Shown here piece after piece: positions 45,001 through 54,554 of a DNA stretch of 64,000 nucleotides. Each line of letters begins with the position of its first letter. Positions within the stretch are counted from its first letter, which is position 1. The DNA is from Pictodentalium vernedei (lineage: Eukaryota; Mollusca; Scaphopoda; Dentaliida; Dentaliidae): positions 162,271,455 through 162,335,454 of the forward strand of contig CM062294.1 in assembly GCA_031216915.1 (NCBI GenBank), written 5' to 3'. A program made the position numbers and the translations under genes. The notes under the pieces are model-generated. The model saw nothing but the letters and a program-made list of their open reading frames with translations. It did no database searches and was not told where the DNA came from.

Positions 45001-45626
45001 GATGAACGATTAAAGAGCAGCGGCTCCTGGAATCCACGTATAATAATTTCATTAACTGGGTCATCATTATGTAACCACGTCTCAGTAAATGCCATAATGT
45101 CATTAGACGGGGACTCACACTTTATAATGTCAAGTTTGGGCTTTAGGCTTTGTATGTTAAGGTGGAGGATTTTAAGCGTGTTATCGATTTGGTGAAAGTC
45201 CTCGTTAGTTGGTCCTGGGTTGGGATGAATGTCTCCGCAAGTTAGCAACAGAATGGCCATGAAACACGGAAGGAGGCACAAGATGAAATATATTACGTTT
45301 CTATCCAGAAAATTGTTAGGGACCATGTAAGCAAGGTCGTTGGGTACGATGGGTTTCTTTGGACTCTTTGGCATGTAAGATATTTTTGCCCGAACGTTCT
45401 TCCACGATGGCTGCAATGTGAGAAAGAACAGAACAGTCATCGCAACTAAACATTCAATGTGTTCCGTGCCATGAAGGCGCATGAGCAAATATATCAATAA
45501 GCAAATGGATTCCGACTGTCCTAACGTGCTTTTGATGCGACGAATGTAAGCTGCTAAGTTGAAGGTACCTATCCGAGCTCGATACATTGCGAGGTTACAC
45601 ATTATGTAATATCTGAGTGGTACCAC
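42051..45626 (-). CDS. LINE-E ORF2 polyprotein: leader, 2A-like motif, endonuclease, reverse transcriptase
   Basis: 1191 uninterrupted codons. Residues 1-130: leader with hydrophobic runs at 41-50, 62-70 and 111-129. GDIHPNPGP at 131-139. Endonuclease about 150-365: LHLNIQS (N157), TETW (E182), YRPPN (256-260), then GNFNDNQ (N289 where Asp is expected; LINE-C has GDFNDNQ), SLIDIFAVS, and H357. Linker to about 560. Reverse transcriptase about 580-860: FCDVSKAFD (D722), GVPQGSILGP (778-787), FTDD (808-811, catalytic pair kept, Ala changed to Thr). C-terminal CQCG...H...C cluster at 1123-1138. Replication enzyme of the element. Open frame suggests recent activity or recent copying, but N289 may disable target cutting. 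Confidence 0.9.
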   Translation of the reverse strand: MVPLRYYIMCNLAMYRARIGTFNLAAYIRRIKSTLGQSESICLLIYLLMRLHGTEHIECLVAMTVLFFLTLQPSWKNVRAKISYMPKSPKKPIVPNDLAYMVPNNFLDRNVIYFILCLLPCFMAILLLTCGDIHPNPGPTNEDFHQIDNTLKILHLNIQSLKPKLDIIKCESPSNDIMAFTETWLHNDDPVNEIIIRGFQEPLLFNRSSKGGGVAVYIKDGIAFRHRPDLQMTPVECLWVELIRERGKSLLLGVFYRPPNSTVDTWDTISASIDKATDTSVSDLVITGNFNDNQIAGPRGHLSDIIRYFNFRQLVNGPTCFTESSSSLIDIFAVSKTVNVKTCEILDPFIPDMIRYHCPSVLEIDFIKPSRISFRRQIYLYSQGHYRELNDALASVNWDTIFNASSLDIIVSEFSTELLNTASRHIPNKWITVRKYQPKWMHNEIRLLIRQRKRLYRVAKRNGLPQSFEKYKQKRNEVVSAIRKAKAAYVANVQSVLTSRATKPAQWWITLKTFIGNTNSDIPAISHLDKTYVTNREKADVFNEYFSSISSVDDSQASLPILATPTPYSIDRIIIQSSDVYEALKSLNASKAAGPDLISPWLLKECKLSLCEPLSVFFNILLNNNYFPLMWKKANETPVLKKHPSNLVTKYRPISLLSCVGKVFEKCIFKQLWKNLSDDNILSQFQSGFTPGDSTILQLTDLYDEFCRALDDGKEDRVVFCDVSKAFDKVWHVGLIRKLEKIGVSGDLLAFLKSYLSHRVQRVAIASETSSWRPINSGVPQGSILGPLLFLIYNNDITDNLLSSIRLFTDDTSLYLIVENPTQAATVINQDLTTIEHWGKTWLVEFNPKKSETMLISRKVSPAVHPPLFLGNAQISEVKNHKHLGIILNDVCTWNDHIEHICGKAWSLVDLLRRQKFTLDRCVLEKIYFAFIRPLLEYGSTIWDNCTASNKNDLEKVQLASARIVTGATMSARTSALYNETRWDSLEERRRKYKLKQFFRMFHHATPPYIANKIPPTVSTTSRCLNLRSGNDLRVPFCNTQLYQSSFIPRTTSLWNDIPLSIRENSSVSNFASYLNRGNLRPTSFYGHAKSRIGQIYHCRLRLCCSILSTHLFNNHLSPSPLCQCGALETSEHFLLFCPVFEEARRSTIKSLPFAPDVTTLLFGSEFLTSEENLSVFEMVQDFILLSKRFQ
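45210..45236 (-). other. Non-canonical 2A-like motif in LINE-E ORF2
   Basis: Encodes GDIHPNPGP. It keeps the N-P-G-P core and the D, but has His where 2A has Glu. It follows a hydrophobic stretch (CFMAILLLTC). The LINE-C counterpart has the canonical Glu. Confidence 0.7.
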
Positions 45627-45700
45627 ACACTGAGTGCTCGGATAATGATACTCTTCATGATAGAAGACAGTTCAGTCCGTTGTGCATAAGATACATTCAA

Positions 45701-47440
45701 GTTGGCTTCAGATAGAGAAAGGAAATGTAAAGAAAACTGTTGGAAATAAGGCATACTGGAGTTGGATAAACAAAACGTGAAAAACAGGAGAAGGAAAAAC
45801 ATATGTACAAGAAATTGTCTTTAATCCACGAACAGGGTGCTAATCTTTGAGGTGGTTTGATGTCAGCGAAGAGTGTGATTAATTTAATGGGATTTAATAA
45901 GAGAAATAACGGCCCGATCCGATATAAATGAGACACAGGGTTGTGTGTGGGGGGATGAGGCACAGGACCAGGAAAATATAAGTTTGAATAGCCTAGATCT
46001 TGTGATAAGATCCAGTACGTGAATCGCAGGTCATCAACAAAAGGTGCAGATGCGTTTCAAATGACCAAAGACTCATTGGATTGGACGAGTCATTGGCACG
46101 ACACGCAAATATCCAAGCCATAACAAGGTCCTAAAGTCATAGAGAATACCTAGCCCCAAAGATATGGACTAATAACACACTGATCACCAGCACCTCGACT
46201 GAATGACGCCTTCACAATCCCTTGGAGCTCAATTGATTGTGTGGAATTCATCCAGCCGGGCATCGGATGAAGACTTAATCATATGAAAAAAGGGAAAGTA
46301 TGGTGAAAAAAAAATAAAAAGACAATACCACTGAATTAAGGGACAGATAGTTCCACCCTAGCTCCGATGGAATACAAGTGGCGTGATGTAATTGAGTAAA
46401 CGCCTGCACTATGATCGATCGCAATGGATAACAACCGACTGCGCAGAAATCATCACAAGTCGCTGATATGTTACATATTTTAGGTGTTTCAATCTCGAAA
46501 TGATAAGCGAAAGGTGATCGGAAGCGTTCGGGGGGGGGGGGGGGGTAGTAAGCAATAGGTGTTTCCAATCTCGAAAGGACAAGCGAAAGTTGATTGGAAG
46601 CGTTAGGTGTGTGTGGGGGGGGGGGTGGGGGGGGGTGTAGTAAACACGTGATTTACTGCAAGCGGCGATAACCCTCAAGTGTGAGCAACCCATATCCGAA
46701 GGATACACCTTCCACCCTGAAAGTAACATGGAATGCACTTAGAACTTTCTGTTTAATGAGTGGAAGGAGGAATTCTAAGGGAGACACAGATGGGGATGGG
46801 TGATGGAATCTGCACAGTTTTGGTCGGGTGGAACGGACACGTATTTTCTGGAGTAAAAGGTATCAAATTAGAAGTGGCTCTAATAGGATATTAGATCACT
46901 AGGTAGGTAAGGGCTAACTAACATTAGAACGATGATAGGAGAGCTTCAGTAAAGATAGTTACTCGTAATACAATGCCTATCGTGTTAAGTGCCACATACG
47001 TCTGTATAAAATATACCTGATCCAGCACCCAGCGATACTTTCTCCGTGATGAATAAGTGTCAGTGGGCGCTCGATTCGTCTTGCAACTCCGTGCAACAAA
47101 ACCTCGATATTGGAGAATTAGCTCACATGAATTATTTGCTGGACATCAGAATATGTGGCACGCATGTGTGGGATAGCACGCAAAGCTCTTGGTGCAGTAA
47201 GCACAAGTCATGGAATACCAATCAGGTTGAGTGCATATAGTTTTTTTCGTAGTAACTGTTGGAAAGCTGGCACAGCGCCCATCAACACCTATCCCCAAAT
47301 AAATAGGTATCAGAGGGCGCCCAACCAGCCATCCAAGGGGTGTGTGCCAATACCCTCAGCGCGAACCTAGACCGCAACAGAAGCTTGCACTGATAGCAGC
47401 CAACGGGACTTTATCCGGCATGTGGTATTGCATCAGACAG
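45701..47440. other. No gene seen
   Basis: Holds a duplicated G-rich unit at 46480-46645 (separate entry). Open frames here are short and cross the G runs. 47046-47370 has two short frames without recognisable content. Confidence 0.5.
46480..46645. repeat. Tandem ~77-bp units each containing a poly-G run
   Basis: Each unit has GGTGTTTCAATCTCGAAA (or GGTGTTTCCAATCTCGAAA), then AAGCGAAAGGTGATCGGAAG, then a G run (46529-46545 and 46614-46636) and GTAGTAA. The G tract therefore duplicated with its flank. Confidence 0.75.
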
Positions 47441-48012
47441 TATTAGCCATTTGAACTCAAGAGGAACGCAATACGTCCAAGAAACACGATAAGTCATATT
47501 ATGACTAAGTAAGATGGCTACTGTGGTAAAGAGTTGGGTAGACCAACCAATGTTTTCAACATTCAGCCGCGAGGGTGCACACTGAAAACATTATCTGGTC
47601 TGCCCCAAATATTAAATATGGACTCTTCCAATTACCTCATTGACGATACCACAAACACTCCAAGGGTGGGTTAAGCATTTTTTTGTTATGCCACATGTGT
47701 GCGAAGTGGCGAACAATACAATATTAGCCATTCGAACTCAAGAGGAACGCAATACGTCCCAGAAACACGATACGTCATCCTTTTCCTAAGTAGGATGGCC
47801 AATATGGTAGAGTATTTGGTAGACCAAACAATGCATCGAACATGCAGCCGCAGGGGTGCACATTGAGAACATTATCCGGTCCACTCCAAATAATAAATAA
47901 ATATGGACTCTTCCGATTACTTCATTGAACTGACATAAATGATACCACAAACGCTCCAAGGGTAAAGCATTTCCTTTTGTTATGCCACATGTGTGCGAAG
48001 TGGCGAACAGTA
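47441..48012. repeat. 281-bp tandem duplication containing MITE family M2
   Basis: TATTAGCCAT...GAACTCAAGAGGAACGCAATAC starts unit 1 (47441) and unit 2 (47722). Both contain the M2 internal region (CCAAATA...AAATATGGACTCTTCC) and end GCCACATGTGTGCGAAGTGG. The units differ by about ten percent, so the duplication is not new. Confidence 0.8.
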
Positions 48013-48149
48013 CAATCGCGAGCCCTTTTTCATTTACAACTTATTGCAAGACAGATATGCTGCAATAGCTCATATTGGTAGAAAGGGTATGCTCGTGTTG
48101 GTAGAAAGGGGTATGCCCCAGAGTCACCCTCATGGGCGACATGGGCCAT

Positions 48150-49565
48150 ACATACATAGGGCTGATTTCTGCTATAGCGTCCTTTAAGAACACCACCCCG
48201 AACAGAAATTCGGTACAAATCCGCTTCCTTTCTGTCAACTGTCACTGGGTCACCTCTACCACTGCCCAGTAACGGAATCGGAATTGTCACATTGTCACCG
48301 GGAGTGCCAGGCACATTTTCATTTCTACTTCGCTTGACAATTCGTTCAGCTTTAGCTAGCTGTCCTTCTGCAGCTCTTTTGCAATTCATTTGAATACTTT
48401 TGTGTTGCTCCTGACTCTTGGTTTTCCAGAGTATCCTCATTTGCAACTGGTGGACTCTCACACAACGTTGATGATGCAACGTAAGTTTGGTGAGGTTCTT
48501 GTAGTTCATAGGCAGCTTTTAAGTCATCTTCAGTAATCAGACGTTAGAGAATCTCGACAGGAAGAGATGCTGACCGCAAACCAATTCGAGGCTCACTTCC
48601 AAACAGTGCCTAAAATGTGGACTGTTTGATACCTGAATGATAACTGTTATTTTTTTAGACTGCACAAAATGGAGTCCGTTTGGGCATTCGGTTGTCTTAT
48701 TGTCTCCTAACCACACAATTAACAAGTCTTTGAAATCACTTATGAGACGTTCAACTGAACCCTGGCTGTATAAATGACGAGCTTTACCGTGTACCACGAG
48801 GAGATTTGGCCAAAATAGTTTCAGCTCTGTGAAAACAGATGCGGTGAATTCACTGCCATTGTCACTTTGTAATATCTGTGGAGCACCATACAACTTGAAA
48901 ATATCAATCAGCTGAACAGCCACTTCAGCAGCTCTCTTCGATGTTAGTGGAATAACACACAGTATTTGGTCAAGTGGTCTTGATAAACCATGATCCAACG
49001 ATAAGATCGTTGCTCCATAGATTGCATGTCAACGGAGTCGATCTGGCCTTGTGAACGAAAGTCTTTGGACAGAATTTGCCGAACAACAACACACTTTGTA
49101 GTAGCACGTTTTATTTTCTTCTGACACTCTACACACAGAGATTTGCAAACATCGATGGCATCACATGTGATGTTAGCGTACTTAGCCAACACTTTTAACA
49201 TTTTATCTCACCCACAATGTCCAATTGAAATATGAGCATGTTTTATAATATCTAACATGTCATCGATGTGACTGAAGTAAATATGTCACTGAATAGTGTC
49301 ACTTTGTTTGCGAATTATTTTTTTTAATATCACCTCACTGGAGGATTTCATATCTGCCGAGGATGTAGTACCGACGACCTGTCTTTTTTTCAGATACCGA
49401 AGCATCTATTAGCTCTTGCAATAGCATTAAGTATTTGTCCTTTGTCATAGGAATACTTTTTGAATCAGACTGTTTTCTCTTCAAAAGCTCATTTCGAAAG
49501 TCATTTTCCATTGTGCCTCCCATATCGGTGAAATGATGAATTATCTCAGCTCCAGAGAATGTCAT
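48150..49565 (-). pseudogene. KRBA2-like integrase-domain gene, frameshifted
   Basis: In order on the minus strand: an N-terminal region (49565-49335) with DKYLMLLQELIDASVSEKKT and GRRYYILGRYEILQ; a zinc-type His/Cys segment (KSLCVECQ, about 49145-49125); the integrase core with IDSVDMQSM (about 49045-49020), LQSDNGSEF (about 48880-48855) and QGSVERL (about 48770-48750); and a C-terminal region (48509 on) with DLYRISVRGGVLKGRYSRNQ. The D, D and E catalytic positions are all kept, with 36 residues between the second D and the E, but three frame breaks split the gene. The architecture matches the KRBA2/SCAND3-type integrase family, which is of transposon origin. Confidence 0.75.
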
Positions 49566-49851
49566 TCTTAAACACTATGGTGGGTCCACTTGAACAAGAT
49601 ATACAGAGTGAACATGGGGTGACTTAAACAAACATCAAAGGTTTCAAAGCTCACTTGGACTGACCAATATTTCAAGCAAGTATTAAACGTACCGACAACA
49701 AAAACCAGCTACATAAACAAAAACATACAAAGTGAACACGGTTTCACTTAAACAAACATCACAGGTTTCAAAGTTCCCTTGGATTTACCATGCTTGGCAT
49801 CAAACAACTAAAAACAACAACTGAAAGACATTTCAGTCAATCTGTAGAAAA
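49566..49851. other. No gene seen
   Basis: Contains a short direct repeat (AACACAAACATCAAAGGTTTCAAAG-like, about 49626-49646 and 49752-49772). Confidence 0.5.
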
Positions 49852-50283
49852 ATAATAATAATAATAATAACACTTTGGCAGGCCGTTGGTTTGTCGCGGT
49901 TCTCGGATGAGAAGGCCTTGGTTACCTCTGTACTCCCTCCCAACTGCCTCCCTATTCCCACGCTTCTTCTCTCATCCCAACACCCGGAAACGAACTGCTT
50001 GATGACATCCCTTGCACCATTCTTCCCAATCTCTCCAATTAGCATATTAACCCTCTCTAGTCTTCCACTAACCACCTGTCCTTCATTCTCCCATCCCACT
50101 TCCCCATTATACTCCCAGTGAATCTTATTCTTTGTGACTGGTGTTTTGGGCATTCTAGAAGAATGAGTTCCAGGGTCTCCACCACGCCCAAATTACACAT
50201 CTGACACTCCTTTTCACTATTTTTCCCAATTTTTCCCTCAGCTCCAGGCACTCAGCTTGAGCAACAGTGACCCCCCAAAGGTG
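49852..50283 (-). mobile_element. LINE-F copy 1: severely 5'-truncated 3' end
   Basis: Matches 50922-51358, the 3' end of LINE-F copy 2, with a (TTA)n tail on the minus strand at 49852-49870. It contains the last residues of ORF2, including the ECQMCNLG cluster. The truncation point is at GGTGCCAGC (about 50283). Confidence 0.85.
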
Positions 50284-50427
50284 CCAGCTCATATTTCATT
50301 AAATCAAAAGAATGACTGATTTTGTAGGAAATCTGTAGATTGACTGAGTGAATCTACAGATTGACTGAAAATTTCAGTCATTCTAGAGATTCACTGATTT
50401 TAGACACTGACTGTGACATATATAATA
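50284..50427. repeat. Short mixed direct and inverted repeats
   Basis: Several copies of ATCTGTAGATTGACTGA and its complement TTTCAGTCAATCTGTAG (the latter also at 49833-49849) lie around the LINE-F copy 1 insertion; they can fold back on each other. Confidence 0.55.
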
Positions 50428-50464
50428 ATAATAAAACTTTGGCCGGCCGCTGGTTTGTCGCGGT
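50428..50464 (-). mobile_element. LINE-F copy 3: 37-bp remnant of a 3' end
   Basis: AATAATAAAACTTTGGCCGG then CCGCTGGTTTGTCGCGGT matches the last 37 bases of the LINE-F 3' ends at 49860 and 50926 (plus-strand view). An extremely 5'-truncated insertion. Confidence 0.65.
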
Positions 50465-50649
50465 ATATATATACGTGTGTTACATGTTATGGTGTTATAC
50501 TATCGTAGCTTCTGCTATTGTTAAATACTAGGTATCAATAAATTTCCGCGTGAGACTAATGTACTCAATACACATATATATGTATATACAATGCCCAGCG
50601 TCAACTATGTTCCTTTCTAAGGTGTGATACACTGATAGGGTAAGTGCTG
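50465..50649 (+). repeat. AT-rich minisatellite, left part
   Basis: Shares GTGTTATACTATCGTAGC, CTAGGTATCAATAAATTTCC, GTGAGACTAATG and TATATACAATGCCCAGCGTC with the array at 59690-61290. LINE-G and its nested passengers split one array into these two parts. Confidence 0.75.
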
Positions 50650-50657
50650 AGTACTGA

Positions 50658-50921
50658 AAACAATAACCTAAGTAATTTCCAGTCAAGCTTCACTCCCAGC
50701 GACTCCACTGTCCTCCAGCTTATTGATTGATATGATGAATGTTGTCGAAGTCTAGACAAAGGAAAAAAAATAGAGTGGTATTCTGTGATATCATCTGTAA
50801 AGTTTTCGACAAGGTTTGGCACGCTGGCCTCATTCACAAGTTTGAGCGAAACAGAATTTCAGATAACCTTCTCCTGTTTTTAAAATGTTATCTCTCGGAT
50901 AGGTTCCAGCGAGTCGCCATA
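50658..50921 (+). mobile_element. LINE-G, first segment (reverse transcriptase start)
   Basis: Plus strand. Encodes SFTPSDSTVLQLIDLYDECC and NRVVFCDIICKVFDKVWH, the reverse transcriptase palm region closely like LINE-E. A 5'-truncated copy. An 8-bp duplication AGTACTGA at 50650-50657 and 59688-59695 bounds the whole LINE-G insertion. Interrupted at 50921 by LINE-F copy 2. Confidence 0.8.
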
Positions 50922-50959
50922 ATAATAATAATAACACTTTGGCCAGCCGCTGATTTGTC

Positions 50960-53900
50960 GCGGTTCTCGGACGAGAAGGCCATGGTTACCCCTGAACTCC
51001 CAACTGCCTCCCTAATCCCACGCTTCTCCTCTCCTCCCAACACTCGGAGACGAACTGCTTGATGACATCTCTTGCCCCATTCTTCCGAATCTCACCGATT
51101 AGCATATTAACCCTCTCCTTTGAGTCTCCCCCTAATCACATGTCCTTCATTCTCCCATCCCACTTCCCCATTATACTCCCAGTGAATCTTATTCTTTTAG
51201 ACTGATACTTTGGGCATCCTAGAAGAAAGTGTTCCAGGGTCTCCACCACGCCCAAGTTACACATCTGGCACTCCTTTTCACTGTTTTTTCCCAATTTTTC
51301 CCCTCAGCTCCAGGGACCGCGACCTCAGCTTGAACAACAGTGACCCCCCAAAGGTGCCATCAAGGTACTCTTCAAAACCAGGCTTCTCTTTATCACGCAG
51401 GCCACCCAAAGATCTCTTTGATTTGACCCCCTCTCGCCAATTACGGTTACAATCCTCCATGACCCTTTCTCAGACGATCTTTTTGCCCTGGTTTGCCCCG
51501 ACGTCAAGGTCCAAGATCTCCAATGAGTAGTTTTCTACTAGCTCCCTCACTTGGATCATCCATCCCGTCTTGATATTTGAGTTGAAAGTTCTCAGGAACA
51601 TTACTTTACACCATCGGCTACCGGGGAGATTTACCAAATAATTAAGATAACCGAGTTTCAATAGGTCTATCCTGTCCTTGATCCTCATCCACCCAAGCTC
51701 ACCCCTGATCGCTTCTAGCACTGCGGCATTACTCGAACCTGTTATCCATCGGCCTGCATCGTTCTGCAGGATTTCCAAGCTCTTTACGGCTGTGTTGTTT
51801 AGGGGTATAACTTCCGTACCGTATGTTATACTTGGCAGACCCACCATTTCCCAAATAGTTTTCCCCACGAAAACCTTATTGAAACTGTTTCTCCCTATAA
51901 GTTTCATTTGGTTAAGGATTCGCTTCCCCTTCAGAATCAATTTGTTTGTGTGGTTTCGGTAGATGCCTCTTCCTGTGATGTTTATATTTACCCCCAAATA
52001 CTCGTAATCGCTAGTCTCTCCTACACTAAGAAGTCTACTGCTACCTCCCGGAATGCAGAACTCCCCCACTCTCCACCTTCGAGTGGGGTCCACTTTGCGG
52101 CCCACGGGTATAACTTTGCTCTTGCTTTCATTAAGTTCGAGTCTCCATTTGCTCCCATATTTCCCAACAATTCCCAACATCTTCGCTAGCCCCTCTTCGC
52201 TTTCTGACACTATCACCATATCGGCTGCAAAAAATAGCCCTGGGATCTTCAAGTCACCAACTGCAACCTCCTCGTCGCTATACAGGAGTTCATCTCCTAA
52301 ACCTTTGATGTACAATGCAAAAAGAATTGGCGAAAGGATACACCCCTGTTTTAGGCCTATCTCCAGAGGCACACGTTTTGTTGTAATGTTTCCCAGGCTA
52401 AGTTCACTCTGTACATCTTTATACAATGCTTTCATAATCCCAACAAACTCGCCCCCCAAGCCCAGAGCCTCCAGCTTGCGCCACATACCCTCCCTCCATA
52501 CTCTATCATATGCCTTTTTAACATCCAAAAAGGCCATGAACATCTTTTTCTTTTTTGCTTTCGCGGATTCTATCATTTGGGATAGCGTAAAAAGATGGTA
52601 AGTGACTCTCCTTCCCTTCCTGAAGCCATTCTGGATTTCTCCCAAAAAGCCCTTCTCTTCGATCACCTCCTCTAATCTCCCATATAGGACTTTACAAAAG
52701 ACTTTTCCAATGTTGCTGCTGACAGATATCCCTCGACAGTTATCCAAGACGTCTTTTTCCCCCTTTTTGTGAATAAATGTCACTTTGCTTTCCCTCCACT
52801 CCTTTGGGACCTCTTGTTTTTCTATGGCTAAATTGAATAGGGCAGTTAGGCTTTCCCAGAGTTCCTCTCCCCCTTTTTTGATAAACTCGTTAGGAATTTC
52901 GTCCACCCCTCCCGCTTTTCCATTCCTTAATTTCGAGATCATCCTTCGCACCTCCTCAGTTTTGATTTCACTGCACACGAAGTTCGATAGATTTTCCTCG
53001 ACCGGGTTCGGACACTCTGGTGGGTTCCCCATGCCCCATCGTTTATCGTTTACCTTTTCCCAGTGCTTGACTTGTTCTAATGCGATTTGATCTCGCTCTT
53101 CTGTAACTCTGCCATCTACTTTAATGCTCTGTGGGTTATTCCCTTTGTTACGTTTGTTCACCCATTTCCAAACTACGCTCGAACTCGACCCCCCTGTCGT
53201 TCTTATCTTCCTAATAAGACTGCTATTTCGAACTCTCCGGTTGTCGTCTTTAATCTTGTTTACTTTATTTCGTGCTTGTTGGTATTCTTCCTTTGCTATC
53301 ATGGCCTCATTGCTTTCCACCCCCTTAAGTGTTCTACTTCTCCTGTATGCAGTATGCACATTTTGCTTTTCTAACCTTTGTGGCCCTTTTCAGTTTTTCG
53401 TTCACTCTGTACCCAAGTTCCCGTGCTGGCACCCTAATCTTTCCTACACTTTCCTTCCCTGCCTCCACTAGGCTCGCAACTATGGCGTCGGTCTTCTTCT
53501 GGACACTGCCCCCCTTGTGTACAGCTGCAAGCTTTGGTTTCAGCTTTCTTCGAACTTCGCCCGGTCGGCATCCTTTTTGAGTTTCCAAACCTCCTTGAAG
53601 CTTCCTTTGCTTTTCTCTAGGTTTTTGGCCCTCATCGTCACTGTAATGAAGTTGTGATCACTATCCAACTCCATTTTTCCCTCATCGTCCACTTCTACCC
53701 CTCTCACCTCCATCCATAAAGTCATATCTGTGAGAATGTAGTCGATTATTGATTTTCTGTCGTTTCTCTCCCAGGACCATTTCCCCTTACATCTAGCGTC
53801 CCTGATCAGAATCTTCAGACCGAACTCATTTGTGAAGTTCAACAGCTTCCTTCCATTCCTGTTGACTTTCTTGTCCCCACCCTCTATGCCTTCTTCCTTA

Positions 53901-54393
53901 TCACCTATGTGTCTATTAAAGTCGCCCATCAGAATTATACCGAGCCCCCTGTTTTCTAGTTCAGTGATATTGGACCTTAGTGTTGAGTATATCGAGTCAT
54001 TCCACTCGGGTTTACTTCCCTCCACCGCACAGTACACAATCCCAAGGGCAATACTTTTGTTACTCAGACTGATCTTTACCCATCCGATTGCTTTTGACAC
54101 CTCAGCCGAGGTGATGATATCTTCCAGATCTGTGATCAGCGACGGTTTTAAATCCTCTTTAATGTACATGCCTACCCCCCCCCCCCCGCCCCCCTTTTCT
54201 GCCCCTCCGTTCGCCCTACACCTATCCACACACATCCGCTTACTTGGTCTACCCGTTCCTCGTGTCTTACCCACGTCTCGCTTAAGCCCATGACATCAAA
54301 CTCCTCTGCCTCGATCAATGTAGCAATTTCACTTACTTTCCGGTGGAGACCCTGGATGTTGCAATAACACACTTTCAGGGTACCGAGGTTCAT
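50960..54393 (-). pseudogene. LINE-F ORF2: endonuclease and reverse transcriptase
   Basis: The endonuclease starts MNLGTLKVCYCNIQGLHRKV at 54393, then after a shift at the C/G run 54175-54195 continues through GMYIKEDL, LMGDFNRHIG (Asp kept), SIIDYILTD and DSDHNF to 53540. A bridging frame (53588-53334) leads to 629 open codons (53359-51470) with the reverse transcriptase: FLDVKKAYDRVW, GLKQGCILSP and FAADMVIVS, where the catalytic FADD reads FAAD. The C-terminal part (51507 to about 50960) is shifted and includes the ECQMCNLG cluster. The distinct motif spellings put it in another CR1-like branch than LINEs C, E and G. Confidence 0.85.
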
Positions 54394-54554
54394 TGGCTTC
54401 CGCGTACTGGGCCCATTGTTTTCTGGCGCTAGTCCTGGTAAACTTATTCTGTTCCCCCACTCTTGATAACCCCACCTATGTCCACTCTACTTATACTTGC
54501 CTCTGACCTCCCACCCCGTTCCTCTCCAAAAAAGGCTCTGCTACCTGTAGAATT

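Larger units (their letters stand above)
41091..45700 (-). mobile_element. LINE-E: CR1-like retrotransposon with open ORF2
   Basis: Minus strand. The 3' end AATAAATATTGTTTAAACT is at 41091-41110, preceded by a 960-bp 3'UTR that includes a G run (plus strand 41529-41547). ORF2 fills 45626-42051. I found no ORF1 upstream: the DNA to 47.4 kb has no coiled-coil or RRM-like frame, so the copy may be 5'-truncated or the family may differ. The 5' end and a target duplication could not be placed. Confidence 0.8.

Noticed and set aside
47441-48012. CRISPR-like repeat array
   Set aside because: Only two 281-bp units with MITE content; eukaryotic context.
52053-52601. 182-codon plus-strand ORF
   Set aside because: It is the antisense shadow of the LINE-F reverse transcriptase.
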